From Bog-756 sp963829235 (GTDB taxonomy: Bacteria; Actinomycetota; Acidimicrobiia; Acidimicrobiales; RAAP-2): DNA of 64,000 nucleotides. This document shows, in pieces, positions 34,031-42,020 of the stretch. Location: assembly GCA_963829235.1 (NCBI GenBank), contig CAWHIF010000009.1, positions 682,001 to 746,000 on the forward strand, read 5' to 3'. The translations under genes and the position numbers were made by a program. The notes below the pieces were generated by a model. The model was not told the origin of the DNA and did no database searches. It was given only the letters and a program-made list of their open reading frames with translations. The number at the start of each line of letters is the position of its first letter. Positions within the stretch are counted from its first letter, which is position 1.

Positions 34031-34507
34031 TCAACCGGAGGCAAGGGCCACCGCTACGGCCACCGCCTCGGCCGGGTCGTCCATCGGCACGATCCCGCCG
34101 TCCGGGTGACCGTTGGGTCGGGTCAGGGACCACGTCCCGATCCCGATCACCGGTGTGCCCGAACGCAACGCCAGGGCTATCTCGGAGAGGGTCCCGTACT
34201 CTCCGTCGACTGCGATGACGGCCGACGCGCAACCAACGACAAGCGCATTACGGGCTTCACCCATACCCGTCGGGATGACCACGTCGACCCAGGGGTTGGC
34301 AGCAGTCGGGTCACGCCCGGGCAGGAGCCCCACGGTGAGCCCACCCGCCGACTTGGCGCCGCGACAGGCCGCAGCCATGATCCCGCCGAGCCCGCCGCAG
34401 ACCACGATGGCCCCGGCACTGGCCAGAGCGAAGCCCACCTTCTCGGCCACCGCGACCTCAGGCGCCGGCGGTTCCGCTCCCCCTATGACAGCGATCTGGG
34501 TCTGCAT
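34031..34507 (-). CDS. TIGR00725-like (LOG-family) nucleotide-binding protein
   Basis: 158 residues. It has a Rossmann-type N-terminus IAVIGGAEPPAPEVAVAEKV, the G-x-G-G-x-x-G motif in VVCGGLGGIMAAACRGAKSA, TVGLLPGRDPTAANPWVDVV, ARNALVVGCASAVIAVDGEY and GTLSEIALALRSGTPVIGIG. This is the layout of LOG/lysine-decarboxylase-like proteins, which bind nucleotides and include cytokinin-riboside phosphohydrolases. The PGGxGTxxE loop is altered to DGEYGTLSE, as in TIGR00725 members. Activity untested in this subgroup. Confidence 0.88.
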   Translation of the reverse strand: MQTQIAVIGGAEPPAPEVAVAEKVGFALASAGAIVVCGGLGGIMAAACRGAKSAGGLTVGLLPGRDPTAANPWVDVVIPTGMGEARNALVVGCASAVIAVDGEYGTLSEIALALRSGTPVIGIGTWSLTRPNGHPDGGIVPMDDPAEAVAVAVALASG

Positions 34508-34586
34508 GGTCGGTCAAGCGTAGGTCGGCAGCCCCCATCCCGGCCGTGCCCGTCCGGAGCTCGACGAATCCATCCGGCTGCAAGAC

Positions 34587-34871
34587 CTACCGCCGGGTCG
34601 TCTGCTCTCGCCGGCTACCGCGGATGACGGGAAAGTCGACGACCTTCGCCAGTGTGGGGCGGAACAGGTCCCGGATCCTCATCCAGGGCGAGGGTCGCGG
34701 TGGTCTGCCGGTGGACTCTCGATCTGCCTGGGTCGCGGCATCGCCGAGCGCCTCCGCCAGCAGACCGATCAACGCGGGAACTTCGGCGAGGTCGATGGGC
34801 GTCGACGCCACGCAGACCCCGTCTCGCCAGTGGCTCAGCACCACCTTGTGCTGGTTTGCGTGCCTCGTCAC
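34587..34871 (-). CDS. Conserved actinobacterial-type small protein
   Basis: 94 residues from a GTG at 34871 with GGGGGG about 7 nt upstream. TRHANQHKVVLSHWRDGVCV, then ASTPIDLAEVPALIGLLAEA, is a beta hairpin plus helix seen in many actinobacterial proteins of unknown role. The basic C-terminus (SPWMRIRDLFRPTLAK) may bind nucleic acid or membrane. Function unknown. Confidence 0.7.
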   Translation of the reverse strand: MTRHANQHKVVLSHWRDGVCVASTPIDLAEVPALIGLLAEALGDAATQADRESTGRPPRPSPWMRIRDLFRPTLAKVVDFPVIRGSRREQTTRR

Positions 34872-35019
34872 CCGTAGCGACCCCCCGTGACCTCTGCTGT
34901 CCGGGATGCTGAGGCGGTTCGGGATCGCACCCACGTATCCGAGTATGCACCTCGGCCCACGGGATTGTCGACCGGTACGTGCCGGCGCACACTCCGGTGT
35001 ACCGGCACGTCGACGCAGC

Positions 35020-35223
35020 TCACCCGTCCTGATCGGTCCTATAGGCCATGACCCATTCGGGCGGGACGGTGTCGGGGATCCCGGGAGAGTGTTCGGTCGG
35101 ACGGCACTCGGCAATCGCCTGGCCCTCGGCCTCGGCCTTGACCGCCCGCCAGATGCCATGACCGGCGAGACCGAACAGTCCACCGAGGAATACCACCAGT
35201 CCCGACATGGACAACAGTGTCAC
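35020..35223 (-). CDS. 67-residue single-pass membrane protein
   Basis: GTG at 35223 with a perfect GGAGGAG SD 6 nt upstream. One helix, SGLVVFLGGLFGLAGHGIW, is followed by an acidic cytosolic or external tail (KAEAEGQAIAECRPTE). Longer frames upstream are not coding-like. Function unknown. Confidence 0.7.
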   Translation of the reverse strand: MTLLSMSGLVVFLGGLFGLAGHGIWRAVKAEAEGQAIAECRPTEHSPGIPDTVPPEWVMAYRTDQDG

Positions 35224-35310
35224 CGAAGCTCCTCCGATTCGCTTTCGACCGATCCGGTGGGGGTCAGCCCGGTCCCGTTCTCCCGACGAGTCCGACAGTG
35301 ATGCCTTCTC

Positions 35311-35350
35311 CCACCGGACAGGCCAGGCTCCCACCGGACAGGCCAGGCTC
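35311..35350 (+). repeat. Perfect 20-bp tandem duplication
   Basis: CCACCGGACAGGCCAGGCTC occurs twice back to back (35311-35330 and 35331-35350) in the divergent intergenic region between the small membrane protein and the deaminase gene. Confidence 0.9.
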
Positions 35351-35470
35351 CTCGGTCGCATCACCAGAAGATCCCCCAACGAGCCCCCAGGATACCCGCT
35401 CTCCGATGATTGCGGATGCCTCAACTCGCCCCGGCTGCGTCGGAGCCATCGACTGGGCAAGGATGGTGCT

Positions 35471-36079
35471 GTGGAGTTGTCCGAACCATGGGTCGAGGCA
35501 CTTGACCTCGCCTGGGAGGCGATGAGGATGGGAACGACGCCGGTGGGCTCCGTCGTGGTCGACGCTGATGGACAGATCGTGGCCCGGGGTCGCGGTCGGC
35601 GATACGTCCGGGACCCGGCGCCGGGCCAGCTGTCCTACAGCCACCTCGCCCACGCAGAGCTGAATGCTCTGGCCCAGCTCTCCCCGACCCGTCGCCATGA
35701 GGACCTCACCGTGCTCACCACCCTCGAACCGTGCATCCTCTGTATGGGCGCGGCAGTCATGGCCACCGTGGGGAAGGTCGAGTACGCCGGGGGCGACCCC
35801 TACGGTGGGGCCGCCCGTCTCGAGCTCCACAATGCCCACACCGCTCGCCTGATGCCCCGGATCGTCGGACCGGACCCCGGACCGCTCGGCACGATCGGGG
35901 CGCTGCTGCACTATGCGTTCTACATCGAGCGAAACCCCGGCGGTGCGGTGGTGGAAGCCTATCGGCGGGATCTGGCCGATTTCACCAGGGAGGTCGACGA
36001 AGCCGGCATGACCGGGACAGTGCTGCGACTGAAAGCGGAGCAGCGGGATCTCGCCCAGGTGTTGGCGCTGGTCTCCTGA
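35471..36079 (+). CDS. Cytidine/deoxycytidylate-deaminase-fold nucleoside deaminase
   Basis: 202 residues from a GTG at 35471 (AAGGATGG upstream). Zinc site: HAELNAL (His and catalytic Glu) and EPCILCMGAAV (PCxxC). The N-terminal TTPVGSVVVDADGQIVARGR is as in tRNA adenosine and guanine deaminases. An extra C-terminal 70 residues (LLHYAFYIERNPGGAVVEAY and onward) distinguishes it from TadA. Probably deaminates a free base or nucleoside; exact substrate unknown. Confidence 0.9.
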   Translation: MELSEPWVEALDLAWEAMRMGTTPVGSVVVDADGQIVARGRGRRYVRDPAPGQLSYSHLAHAELNALAQLSPTRRHEDLTVLTTLEPCILCMGAAVMATVGKVEYAGGDPYGGAARLELHNAHTARLMPRIVGPDPGPLGTIGALLHYAFYIERNPGGAVVEAYRRDLADFTREVDEAGMTGTVLRLKAEQRDLAQVLALVS

Positions 36080-36144
36080 CCATGCCCGCCGTCCGGTGTC
36101 GGGCACCGGCAACGGCCGCCGGGGCGTCAGACCTCCTCGTCTGG

Positions 36145-36150
36145 GACAAT
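36145..36150 (+). promoter_or_regulatory. Candidate -10 box for the zinc-ribbon gene
   Basis: GACAAT, 6 nt before the ATG at 36157, no SD. Confidence 0.35.
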
Positions 36151-36156
36151 GTCGGC

Positions 36157-36711
36157 ATGTCGCCGGAGTCACCCGCTCGCGACCCGTCGGGTCCGATCTG
36201 TCCGAACTGTCGTGAACCGCTTCGGGAGAACCTCCGCCATGAGCGGATCGACGCCCGGGGCGGAGCCGAGCATGGACCGTCCCCCATCGAGTTCGTGTAC
36301 TGCGGTTCCTGTGGGTGGCCCCTCCGGAGTGAGCGGGTCGACGCCCGATCCGGGATGGAGGGCGGCCGGAGAGGGGCGGAGCTGGCCGCGCCGGCAGACG
36401 GGAGCACACTCGAAGGACAGTTCCATCTCCGTTGCGGGGACCTCGTCACAGAGATCCGGTCTTTGGGCTTCGACCCGTTCGTATGGGTTGGGCTCATCAA
36501 TGATCTCGGCGCTGTCCGAGCGGCCAAGACCATCCTCTCGCAGTACGGAATTCTCCCGGTCACCCAGTGGCTCGTCGACCGGGATCGCCCGGAGCTGACC
36601 TTGGAAAGGGAGATCGAACAGATCAGGTGGGCCGATCTGTTCGACGACGCGGAACGCTCACTGGCAGCTCGCCGGATCGCTTCGGTCACCGGGCGCGATC
36701 CGGACCGCTAG
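36157..36711 (+). CDS. Protein with N-terminal zinc-ribbon-like cysteines, unknown function
   Basis: 184 residues from the ATG at 36157; an in-frame ATG at 36082 is possible. Two CxxC pairs (ICPNCREPL about 13-18 and YCGSCGWPL about 48-53), 34 residues apart, form a zinc ribbon. Both are followed by a repeated R-x-E-R-(I/V)-D-A-R element. The C-terminal 80 residues are helical (FVWVGLINDLGAVRAAKTIL and EREIEQIRWADLFDDAERSL). No family recognised. Confidence 0.75.
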   Translation: MSPESPARDPSGPICPNCREPLRENLRHERIDARGGAEHGPSPIEFVYCGSCGWPLRSERVDARSGMEGGRRGAELAAPADGSTLEGQFHLRCGDLVTEIRSLGFDPFVWVGLINDLGAVRAAKTILSQYGILPVTQWLVDRDRPELTLEREIEQIRWADLFDDAERSLAARRIASVTGRDPDR

Positions 36712-36725
36712 GAGCACCGGTGGGG

Positions 36726-38285
36726 TCAACTGTCGTGCCTCAGCGAGGCCCAGGTCCGGCCCCACGGACGCTTCAGTCCGGTGCAGAGGTAGACGTGACC
36801 GCCCCACTCCTGATTGTGGATCCCCGCCCCGTTCCTGATGGTGGCCACCACGCGAACCTCACGGAAAGAGCGCCGCAGCTGGTCGGCGTAGCCGGTGACG
36901 TCCACCGGGCCCGGCGCCACGGCGACGACGGTCGTCGCCGTGGGATTGCCGGGACCCCAGAGCCACTCGTTGTTCTGACCACTCACCGCCACCGGGAGCC
37001 CGCTCCCGCGGCCGAGCTCGTTGATGGCGCCGGCTTCGCCATAGTCGGCGGTGAAGATGACAGCACGGTGGCGCTGATCGGCGGGCAACGAATGCCACAC
37101 GGAGCCGACCGTCCGGACCAGCTCGGGCCACCCGACCGTCTCACCGAGCTGCTGATTGGCGCCGTAGGTCCAGCCGATGTCGCCGGCCGGCAGGACCGGG
37201 AGGACCAGCGGGAGTGAGAGGGCGGTGGTCAGGGCCGTCAGCGCCAGGAGGCGCCTGCGGCGCACCGGTGCGGCATCGAGCCAGTTCTCGACGCTGACCG
37301 CCCCCGCGGCCACGAGATAGATGTAGGCGGCGGCCAGGTAGTAGACCTTGCTCCCTGTGGTCAGGGCGAAGAGTACGAAGAGCAGGCCGTAGGCCCACAC
37401 CAACGCCCGCCACAGCGGACGGTCCGACCGCCACAGATAGCGGATGCCCACCACCCACACCCACGCCAAGGCCAGGGTCGCCTCGAACAGCTGGCCGACG
37501 ATCCAGGTGCCGATGTTGCCGATCCCGCCGTTCTCCTGGTTCAACCGGTGGGTCATCTCGACGGTCGGCCAGTGATGGGTCGCCTGCCACCAGAGGTCAG
37601 GCGCCGTGAAGCCTGCCGCGATCAGCGCTCCGGCGACGAACCAGCGGTTGGCCAGCTGACGGCCCCCGCCGCTGGCCACGATCCCCACCGCAAGGGCGAC
37701 GACGAACAGCCCGATGTTGTGCTTGTTGGCCAACCCGAACCCGAGGACGATGCCGGCGGGAATCCACAGCCTCGAGTCGCCGGTCCGACCGATGCGCACG
37801 ATGAGAAAGGAAAGGGCGGTCCAGAAGAACAGGTCGAAGCCGGTGGGTCCGAAGAGGTGGTCGGCTCCGAGCAGTGCTGGCATGGTGGCCGCACCCAGGG
37901 CCCCGAGGAGCTGGGCCGTCCGCTTCCCACCGAACTCGCGGGCCAACATCCCGGCCAGGACCACCGTGCCGGCCCCGGCGAGCGCCGACCACAGCCGCAG
38001 TCCGGGAAGCGAGACACCGAATGCCCACAGGGAGAGTCGGGCCATGAGCGGGGTGAGGACGGGCTGGTCGACGTAGCTGGCGGCCAGATGGCGGGCACAG
38101 TCGAGGAAGTACAGCTCATCACGGTGGAAGCCGTATCGACCGGAGAGGGCGATGAGGACGACGGACAGGGCGCCGGACACGAGGTAGATCCGCCGGTCCA
38201 CCGGAGCGAGCTCGGGGCCGGGCCCGGCCTGTTGACCACCGTCTGTCCCGGTGCCGATCGGCTGGGCGTCGATGCGGACGGTCAT
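36726..38285 (-). CDS. GT-C glycosyltransferase, ArnT/PMT family (GT39-like)
   Basis: 519 residues, about 11 transmembrane helices. The ATG at 38285 overlaps the stop of the upstream TetR gene and has GAAGAGG upstream. The first external loop carries the family acid pair (YGFHRDELYFLD), followed by ASYVDQPVLTPLMARLSLWA, WFVAGALIAAGFTAPDLWWQ and a C-terminal external domain (WLWGPGNPTATTVVAVAPG). Transfers a sugar from a polyprenyl phosphate donor to a protein or lipid outside the membrane. Translational coupling to TetR suggests co-regulation. Confidence 0.92.
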   Translation of the reverse strand: MTVRIDAQPIGTGTDGGQQAGPGPELAPVDRRIYLVSGALSVVLIALSGRYGFHRDELYFLDCARHLAASYVDQPVLTPLMARLSLWAFGVSLPGLRLWSALAGAGTVVLAGMLAREFGGKRTAQLLGALGAATMPALLGADHLFGPTGFDLFFWTALSFLIVRIGRTGDSRLWIPAGIVLGFGLANKHNIGLFVVALAVGIVASGGGRQLANRWFVAGALIAAGFTAPDLWWQATHHWPTVEMTHRLNQENGGIGNIGTWIVGQLFEATLALAWVWVVGIRYLWRSDRPLWRALVWAYGLLFVLFALTTGSKVYYLAAAYIYLVAAGAVSVENWLDAAPVRRRRLLALTALTTALSLPLVLPVLPAGDIGWTYGANQQLGETVGWPELVRTVGSVWHSLPADQRHRAVIFTADYGEAGAINELGRGSGLPVAVSGQNNEWLWGPGNPTATTVVAVAPGPVDVTGYADQLRRSFREVRVVATIRNGAGIHNQEWGGHVYLCTGLKRPWGRTWASLRHDS

Positions 38286-39004
38286 TCCGGCCTCTTCTCC
38301 GACTCCGGGACGTCGTCGGGGATGAAGGCGGCGGCGAGGAGGTAGAGCACGCTCTGCCTGGCCGCGCCGTCGTCCACGTCGATCGGGGTGGGATGCTCCC
38401 TCCGATGCCATGCGAACCAGGCCACCGTCTCGACGATGAACTGGGTGGCGAGGGCCGGATCCGGAAACGGACGGAGATGGCCCGATCGTGACCGGCGTTC
38501 CACATACTCCGCCAGCATCTCGACCTGCCCGCGCCGTGACTTGCCGAAGTACAACTCCCTGAGCTCGGGGAAGTCGATGGCGGATCGCTCGAGCAGGGCG
38601 AGGAGAGCACGGTTGTCCTCGACCACGGAGTAGCACTCGTCGACGACTCGGTTGAACTCGCCTCGGATGTCTCTGCAGTCGTCTGCGGTCAGCGCCGCCC
38701 TCAGCACGGGAAAGGTGGTGTTGCCGGCGGTCCAGTCGGCAAGTGGTTTGAGCGCCTCGCCGGGAGCAGGTGTCGGCAAGGGGCTCGGGAGCCCGACGAT
38801 GGCCTCAGGGGAGATGGCATAGAGCAGGGCCAGCTGGAAGAGCGCCTCTTTGCTCTCCACATGCTTGTACAGCAAGGCATGGCTCAGGCCCAGCTCCTCA
38901 CCGATGTCGGTCATCAAGGTGCGCCGGTAGCCCTTCTCGGTGAAGACCTTGCCGGCGGCCTGCGCGATGTCCACCAGTCGGCTCGGCGGCGTACGCCTGG
39001 ACAT
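38282..39004 (-). CDS. TetR family regulator coupled to the GT39 gene
   Basis: 240 residues from the ATG at 39004 (a GTG at 39010 is in frame). Helix-turn-helix: LVDIAQAAGKVFTEKGYRRT, LMTDIGEELGLSHALLYKHV, ESKEALFQL. An effector domain of about 160 residues follows. The promoter overlaps an operator-like inverted repeat, so autoregulation is likely. The stop overlaps the GT39 start (ATGA), so both genes are one transcript. Confidence 0.92.
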   Translation of the reverse strand: MSRRTPPSRLVDIAQAAGKVFTEKGYRRTLMTDIGEELGLSHALLYKHVESKEALFQLALLYAISPEAIVGLPSPLPTPAPGEALKPLADWTAGNTTFPVLRAALTADDCRDIRGEFNRVVDECYSVVEDNRALLALLERSAIDFPELRELYFGKSRRGQVEMLAEYVERRSRSGHLRPFPDPALATQFIVETVAWFAWHRREHPTPIDVDDGAARQSVLYLLAAAFIPDDVPESEKRPE

Positions 39005-39011
39005 GAGCACA

Positions 39012-39040
39012 AATTAAGACTGACTCAGTTAGTTAGTCAA
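39012..39040 (-). promoter_or_regulatory. Leaderless promoter with overlapping TetR operator
   Basis: Minus strand: -35 TTGACT (39035-39040), 17-bp spacer, -10 TTAATT (39012-39017), then 7 nt to the ATG at 39004. The spacer and -35 contain GACTAACTAACTGAGTCAGTC-type symmetry (39018-39038, 21 bp, GACT...AGTC arms), a typical TetR operator position. Confidence 0.6.
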
Positions 39041-39259
39041 GCGCGGATGATCCTCCCGGGGCGGACCCAGGGGCGGAACCCGGGGCGGACCCCCACCCAT
39101 CAGGATGTCCACGAGTGACGTTCGCTCCCCCAGCACCAGCTCGAGCGCGACCAGCGCGCCCTCCCAGCGATGACGGAGTGACTCACTGAGACCGGCATGA
39201 GGCTCGTGGAGGAGCGCCCTGAGGGTCGATGCGAGCCGCACGATCTCGGCTGTGTCCAT
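39029..39259 (-). CDS. Small helical protein upstream of the TetR gene
   Basis: 76 residues from an ATG at 39259. DTAEIVRLASTLRALLHEPH and RWEGALVALELVLGERTSLV look like a genuine three-helix protein, with a proline-rich tail. Its 3' end contains the -35 and part of the operator of the TetR promoter. No SD is clear. Unrecognised. Confidence 0.45.
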   Translation of the reverse strand: MDTAEIVRLASTLRALLHEPHAGLSESLRHRWEGALVALELVLGERTSLVDILMGGGPPRVPPLGPPREDHPRLTN

Positions 39260-39383
39260 TGGTCGGTCCACGCGCCAATCTTGGCCGACCGGCCTCCGGA
39301 GGCAAAACTGTGTCGGCTCCAGACGGATCTCACAGTCGACCGTGGTTTCCCGACGGAGCCAGAGACCGAACAAGGAGTGCGCC

Positions 39384-39866
39384 ATGACCGACACCGACCC
39401 GGCCGTCTACGAGTACGTACCTCACCATCGGACCGTGACGAAGATCGGTGAGGCGCGTGGACCGGTGAAGGTGGCCGAGCAATTTCCCCATGGAAGCCCG
39501 ACGGCGCGGTTCAACGCGTGGTTCGCGGTCCAGGTCACCAAAGGCGTGGGCACCATGTGGTGTGCGTATGCATTCGTGGCTCTGGCCTGTGTGAGCCTTC
39601 CCGCGGCCATCCGGTCCCACAGCCCCGTGGTCATCGTCTCCTGGATCTCCCAGACATTCCTCCAGTTGGTCCTGCTCTCGGTGATCATCGCCGGGCAGAA
39701 CGTGCTCGCCGCCGCGGCGGACAAGAGATCCGAGGCCACCTACGAGGATGCCGGCGCCGTCCTCCACGAGTCGGTCAAGCTGCAAGAGCATCTGCATGCC
39801 CAGGACCGGCTGTTGAATGCGCTGGTCGGGAAGATATCGGGCCTGGAGACTCGGCTCGAATCCTGA
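39384..39866 (+). CDS. Conserved membrane protein with two transmembrane helices and coiled-coil tail
   Basis: 160 residues; ATG with AAGGAG 8 nt upstream. A cytosolic N-terminus is followed by FNAWFAVQVTKGVGTMWCAY and helices AFVALACVSLPAAI and ISQTFLQLVLLSVIIAGQNV, then a helical tail EDAGAVLHESVKLQEHLHAQ. The VGTMWCAYAF...SWISQTFLQL...GQNV pattern recurs in actinobacterial proteins of unknown role, in style similar to DUF1003. Function unknown. Confidence 0.78.
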   Translation: MTDTDPAVYEYVPHHRTVTKIGEARGPVKVAEQFPHGSPTARFNAWFAVQVTKGVGTMWCAYAFVALACVSLPAAIRSHSPVVIVSWISQTFLQLVLLSVIIAGQNVLAAAADKRSEATYEDAGAVLHESVKLQEHLHAQDRLLNALVGKISGLETRLES

Positions 39867-39928
39867 TGGTCACTCGGCGGGGACACCTCTTGCCACCCGG
39901 CGGGGACTCGGTGCGGGCCCAGCGGACT

Positions 39929-40207
39929 TCAGCGGGCCGCCTCCAGTTCGATGGCGAAGACGCCGGAACCGATCGCCACCGGGCCACCCGGCGGCGTGAG
40001 GGCCGCCATCGCCGCCCTGGCGTTCTCCTCGGCGTCGAACTCGAAGAGGCACACACCGGTTCCCTGCCCGTCGTTCAACCATGAGGCCAGTTGGAACCCG
40101 GGCAGTCCGGTCACCTCGGGAACAACGATCTGCTCGAGCACCGACTGCCGGTCCGGGGAGCCGAGCCCGGGGTCGATCTTCACCTGCAGCACGACGGCGT
40201 AGGGCAT
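39929..40207 (-). CDS. Small dimeric alpha/beta-barrel-like protein
   Basis: 92 residues, ATG at 40207. VVLQVKIDPGLGSPDRQSVL, then VTGLPGFQLASWLNDGQGTG and VCLFEFDAEENARAAMAAL, fit the ferredoxin-like fold of ABM/EthD/Dabb-type proteins. Active-site histidines are absent, so catalysis is doubtful. Unassigned. Confidence 0.65.
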   Translation of the reverse strand: MPYAVVLQVKIDPGLGSPDRQSVLEQIVVPEVTGLPGFQLASWLNDGQGTGVCLFEFDAEENARAAMAALTPPGGPVAIGSGVFAIELEAAR

Positions 40208-40261
40208 GTCAGTTCCCCGGGCCGGCGTCCGGAGTGGGCATGATCGCTGTCCGGTCGACGA

Positions 40262-41680
40262 TCACGACGCCCCGAAGAACGGAGCCCGGAAGCTGAATAT
40301 CCCGCCGTCGGACGCCACCAACCAGTACCCGCCGGTCGAGTCGTCGGCCGCCATGCCGACGACGGGAGCGGCCAGCACCGTCCCGCCCATCGAGCCGGAA
40401 AAGCCGGCATCGCCGAACGCGAAGATGCCGCCGTCCGAGGACACGAACCAGTACCCCAGCCCGTCGGGCGTGGCCGCCATCCCGTTCACCGGTTGGTTGA
40501 GGCGGATGGCCCCGGTGCTACCGAAGAAGGGGGCGCCGAAGGCGAAGATCCCGCCGTCGGATGCCACTTCCCAGTAGCCGCCCGTCGGGTCGGCGGAAAG
40601 TCCGACCACCGGCGAGTTGAGGACCTGTCCCCCCATCGACCCCAGGAACTGCGCATCCCCGAACGCGAAGATGCCGCCGTCGGATGCGACCAACCAGTAG
40701 CCGCGGCCGTCGGGCGTGGGCGCCATGTCGACCACCGGCCGGTTGAGATGCCGACCCCCCATCGACCCGTAGAAGCCGGCGTCGCCGAACGCGAACGTCC
40801 CGCCGTCGGAGGCCACCAACCAGTAACCCTTGCCATCGGGAGTCGCCACGATATGGGTGATCGGCTCGTTGAGCTGCAACTGGGACGCATCCCCGTAGCT
40901 CGGTGCGTCTCCGTGGACGGTCACGTCCCCGTTCGACCATGCCAGCCAGTACCCACCACCGTCCGGGGTCGAGGCCATCCCGACAGCCGTGGCCGACCCC
41001 GCAGGCGGCGGAGGCGGCGGAGGCGGCGACGATGCGTAGTCCAGCAGCACCGCCGTACCGCTGTTGGGATCGTTGGTATCGACCAGGACGAGGCCGCACC
41101 AGGGGTCCCCCTGTGCCACCTGGGCGGGCGTCGGCGGGCAGACCGCGTCCGGATTGGGCGCCACGAACGGATCGGGAACCGTGAACGAGGCAGTCAGGCC
41201 TCCATCCCCGTCGGTGTTGAAGGTCTGGATGTTCGGATCGATGTCGGCAGCCGAGGAGCCGACCGACGAGAGGGCGAGCGGGCTGATCTCGGCGGCCGCG
41301 ATCAGTGTGTCGGCCGCCCACCCCGTACAGCTGATCGCCACTGCCGACCCCGGTTCGATATCGGGGACGAGGTCGGTGACACCGTTGAACGTGCACGACG
41401 GTTGACCTCCGGACTGCGCACCGCGCCGGGCCCGCTGTCGGTCCGCAGGCGCCCGCCCCGAGACGATGGCGGCCGGGTGGAGCCGCAGGCCGGCCGTGAT
41501 CATCGCCTGAAGGTGCTGCTGCCGGACTGAAGCGCCGGGAGTGTCCGCCCCCGCCGGTGCAGCCGGCACGAGCGTCAGGATCACGCCGAGGAGGCCGGCC
41601 AGGATTCCGACAACCCTCAGAACCCGCCGGTGCTCGGAGGCGTGCTCGGACCGGCCCGTTGACCCGTACCGATCGAACAT
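40262..41680 (-). CDS. Secreted protein with six SDGGIF repeats
   Basis: 472 residues. SD GGGGAGGGG about 6 nt before the ATG. Signal peptide VVGILAGLLGVILTLVPAAP with AGAD cleavage. A 170-residue N-terminal domain with cysteines (CTGWAADTL, CGLVLVDTND) is followed by a PPPPPPPP linker at about 230-237 and six repeats of about 42 residues (GYWLVASDGGIFAFGDAxFY, then GSMGG). The repeat matches the C-terminus of the giant protein at 2398-7488 and suggests a beta-propeller or solenoid. Extracellular; function unknown. Confidence 0.85.
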   Translation of the reverse strand: MFDRYGSTGRSEHASEHRRVLRVVGILAGLLGVILTLVPAAPAGADTPGASVRQQHLQAMITAGLRLHPAAIVSGRAPADRQRARRGAQSGGQPSCTFNGVTDLVPDIEPGSAVAISCTGWAADTLIAAAEISPLALSSVGSSAADIDPNIQTFNTDGDGGLTASFTVPDPFVAPNPDAVCPPTPAQVAQGDPWCGLVLVDTNDPNSGTAVLLDYASSPPPPPPPPAGSATAVGMASTPDGGGYWLAWSNGDVTVHGDAPSYGDASQLQLNEPITHIVATPDGKGYWLVASDGGTFAFGDAGFYGSMGGRHLNRPVVDMAPTPDGRGYWLVASDGGIFAFGDAQFLGSMGGQVLNSPVVGLSADPTGGYWEVASDGGIFAFGAPFFGSTGAIRLNQPVNGMAATPDGLGYWFVSSDGGIFAFGDAGFSGSMGGTVLAAPVVGMAADDSTGGYWLVASDGGIFSFRAPFFGAS

Positions 41681-41831
41681 GCCCGCCCCTCCCCTCGGTT
41701 GCGCCGACGCGCCGCTTCCGGATACGAAAATAGCAGGGATGGGGTGTGCGTCGATAGGGCCTCACCGTGGCCCGTGCCCCGAGGGGAAGACGGGCAGGCG
41801 GGTCGGAACAGCGGGTGATATCGTTGATCTC

Positions 41832-41897
41832 GTGCGTTGTTATTGGTGGTTTCACGAGCCGGCTCTGGATGGGCCTCGGAGCGCTTCCACGCACTGA
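41832..41897 (+). CDS. Aromatic-amino-acid leader peptide of an attenuator
   Basis: 21 residues from a GTG at 41832 to TGA at 41895. It contains RCYWWFHE, a run of Tyr-Trp-Trp-Phe (plus His) codons. A TGATAT box (41816-41821) lies 10 nt upstream. An intrinsic terminator follows 30 bases after the stop and DAHP synthase begins 124 bases after it. Ribosome stalling at the aromatic codons when charged tRNA is low should favour an antiterminator and raise expression. Confidence 0.85.
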   Translation: MRCYWWFHEPALDGPRSASTH

Positions 41898-41924
41898 CCG
41901 CGCACTCATCTAGGACCGGCTACG

Positions 41925-41954
41925 AAGGCAGAGGCGTCGCGCCTCTGCCTTTTG
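41925..41954 (+). terminator. Attenuator terminator ahead of DAHP synthase
   Basis: GGCAGAGGCG (41927-41936), loop TCG, CGCCTCTGCC (41940-41949), then TTTTGCTTT. A perfect 10-bp stem, 12 bp when the flanking AA/TT are counted. GCCTC at 41873-41877, within the leader ORF, could pair with GAGGC of the 5' arm as an antiterminator. Confidence 0.85.
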
Positions 41955-42020
41955 CTTTGCCCATACGCGGCAGGCCGGTCATCCATGGATCGCTCGGCCT
42001 GCGGGAAGGAAGAGGAGACC

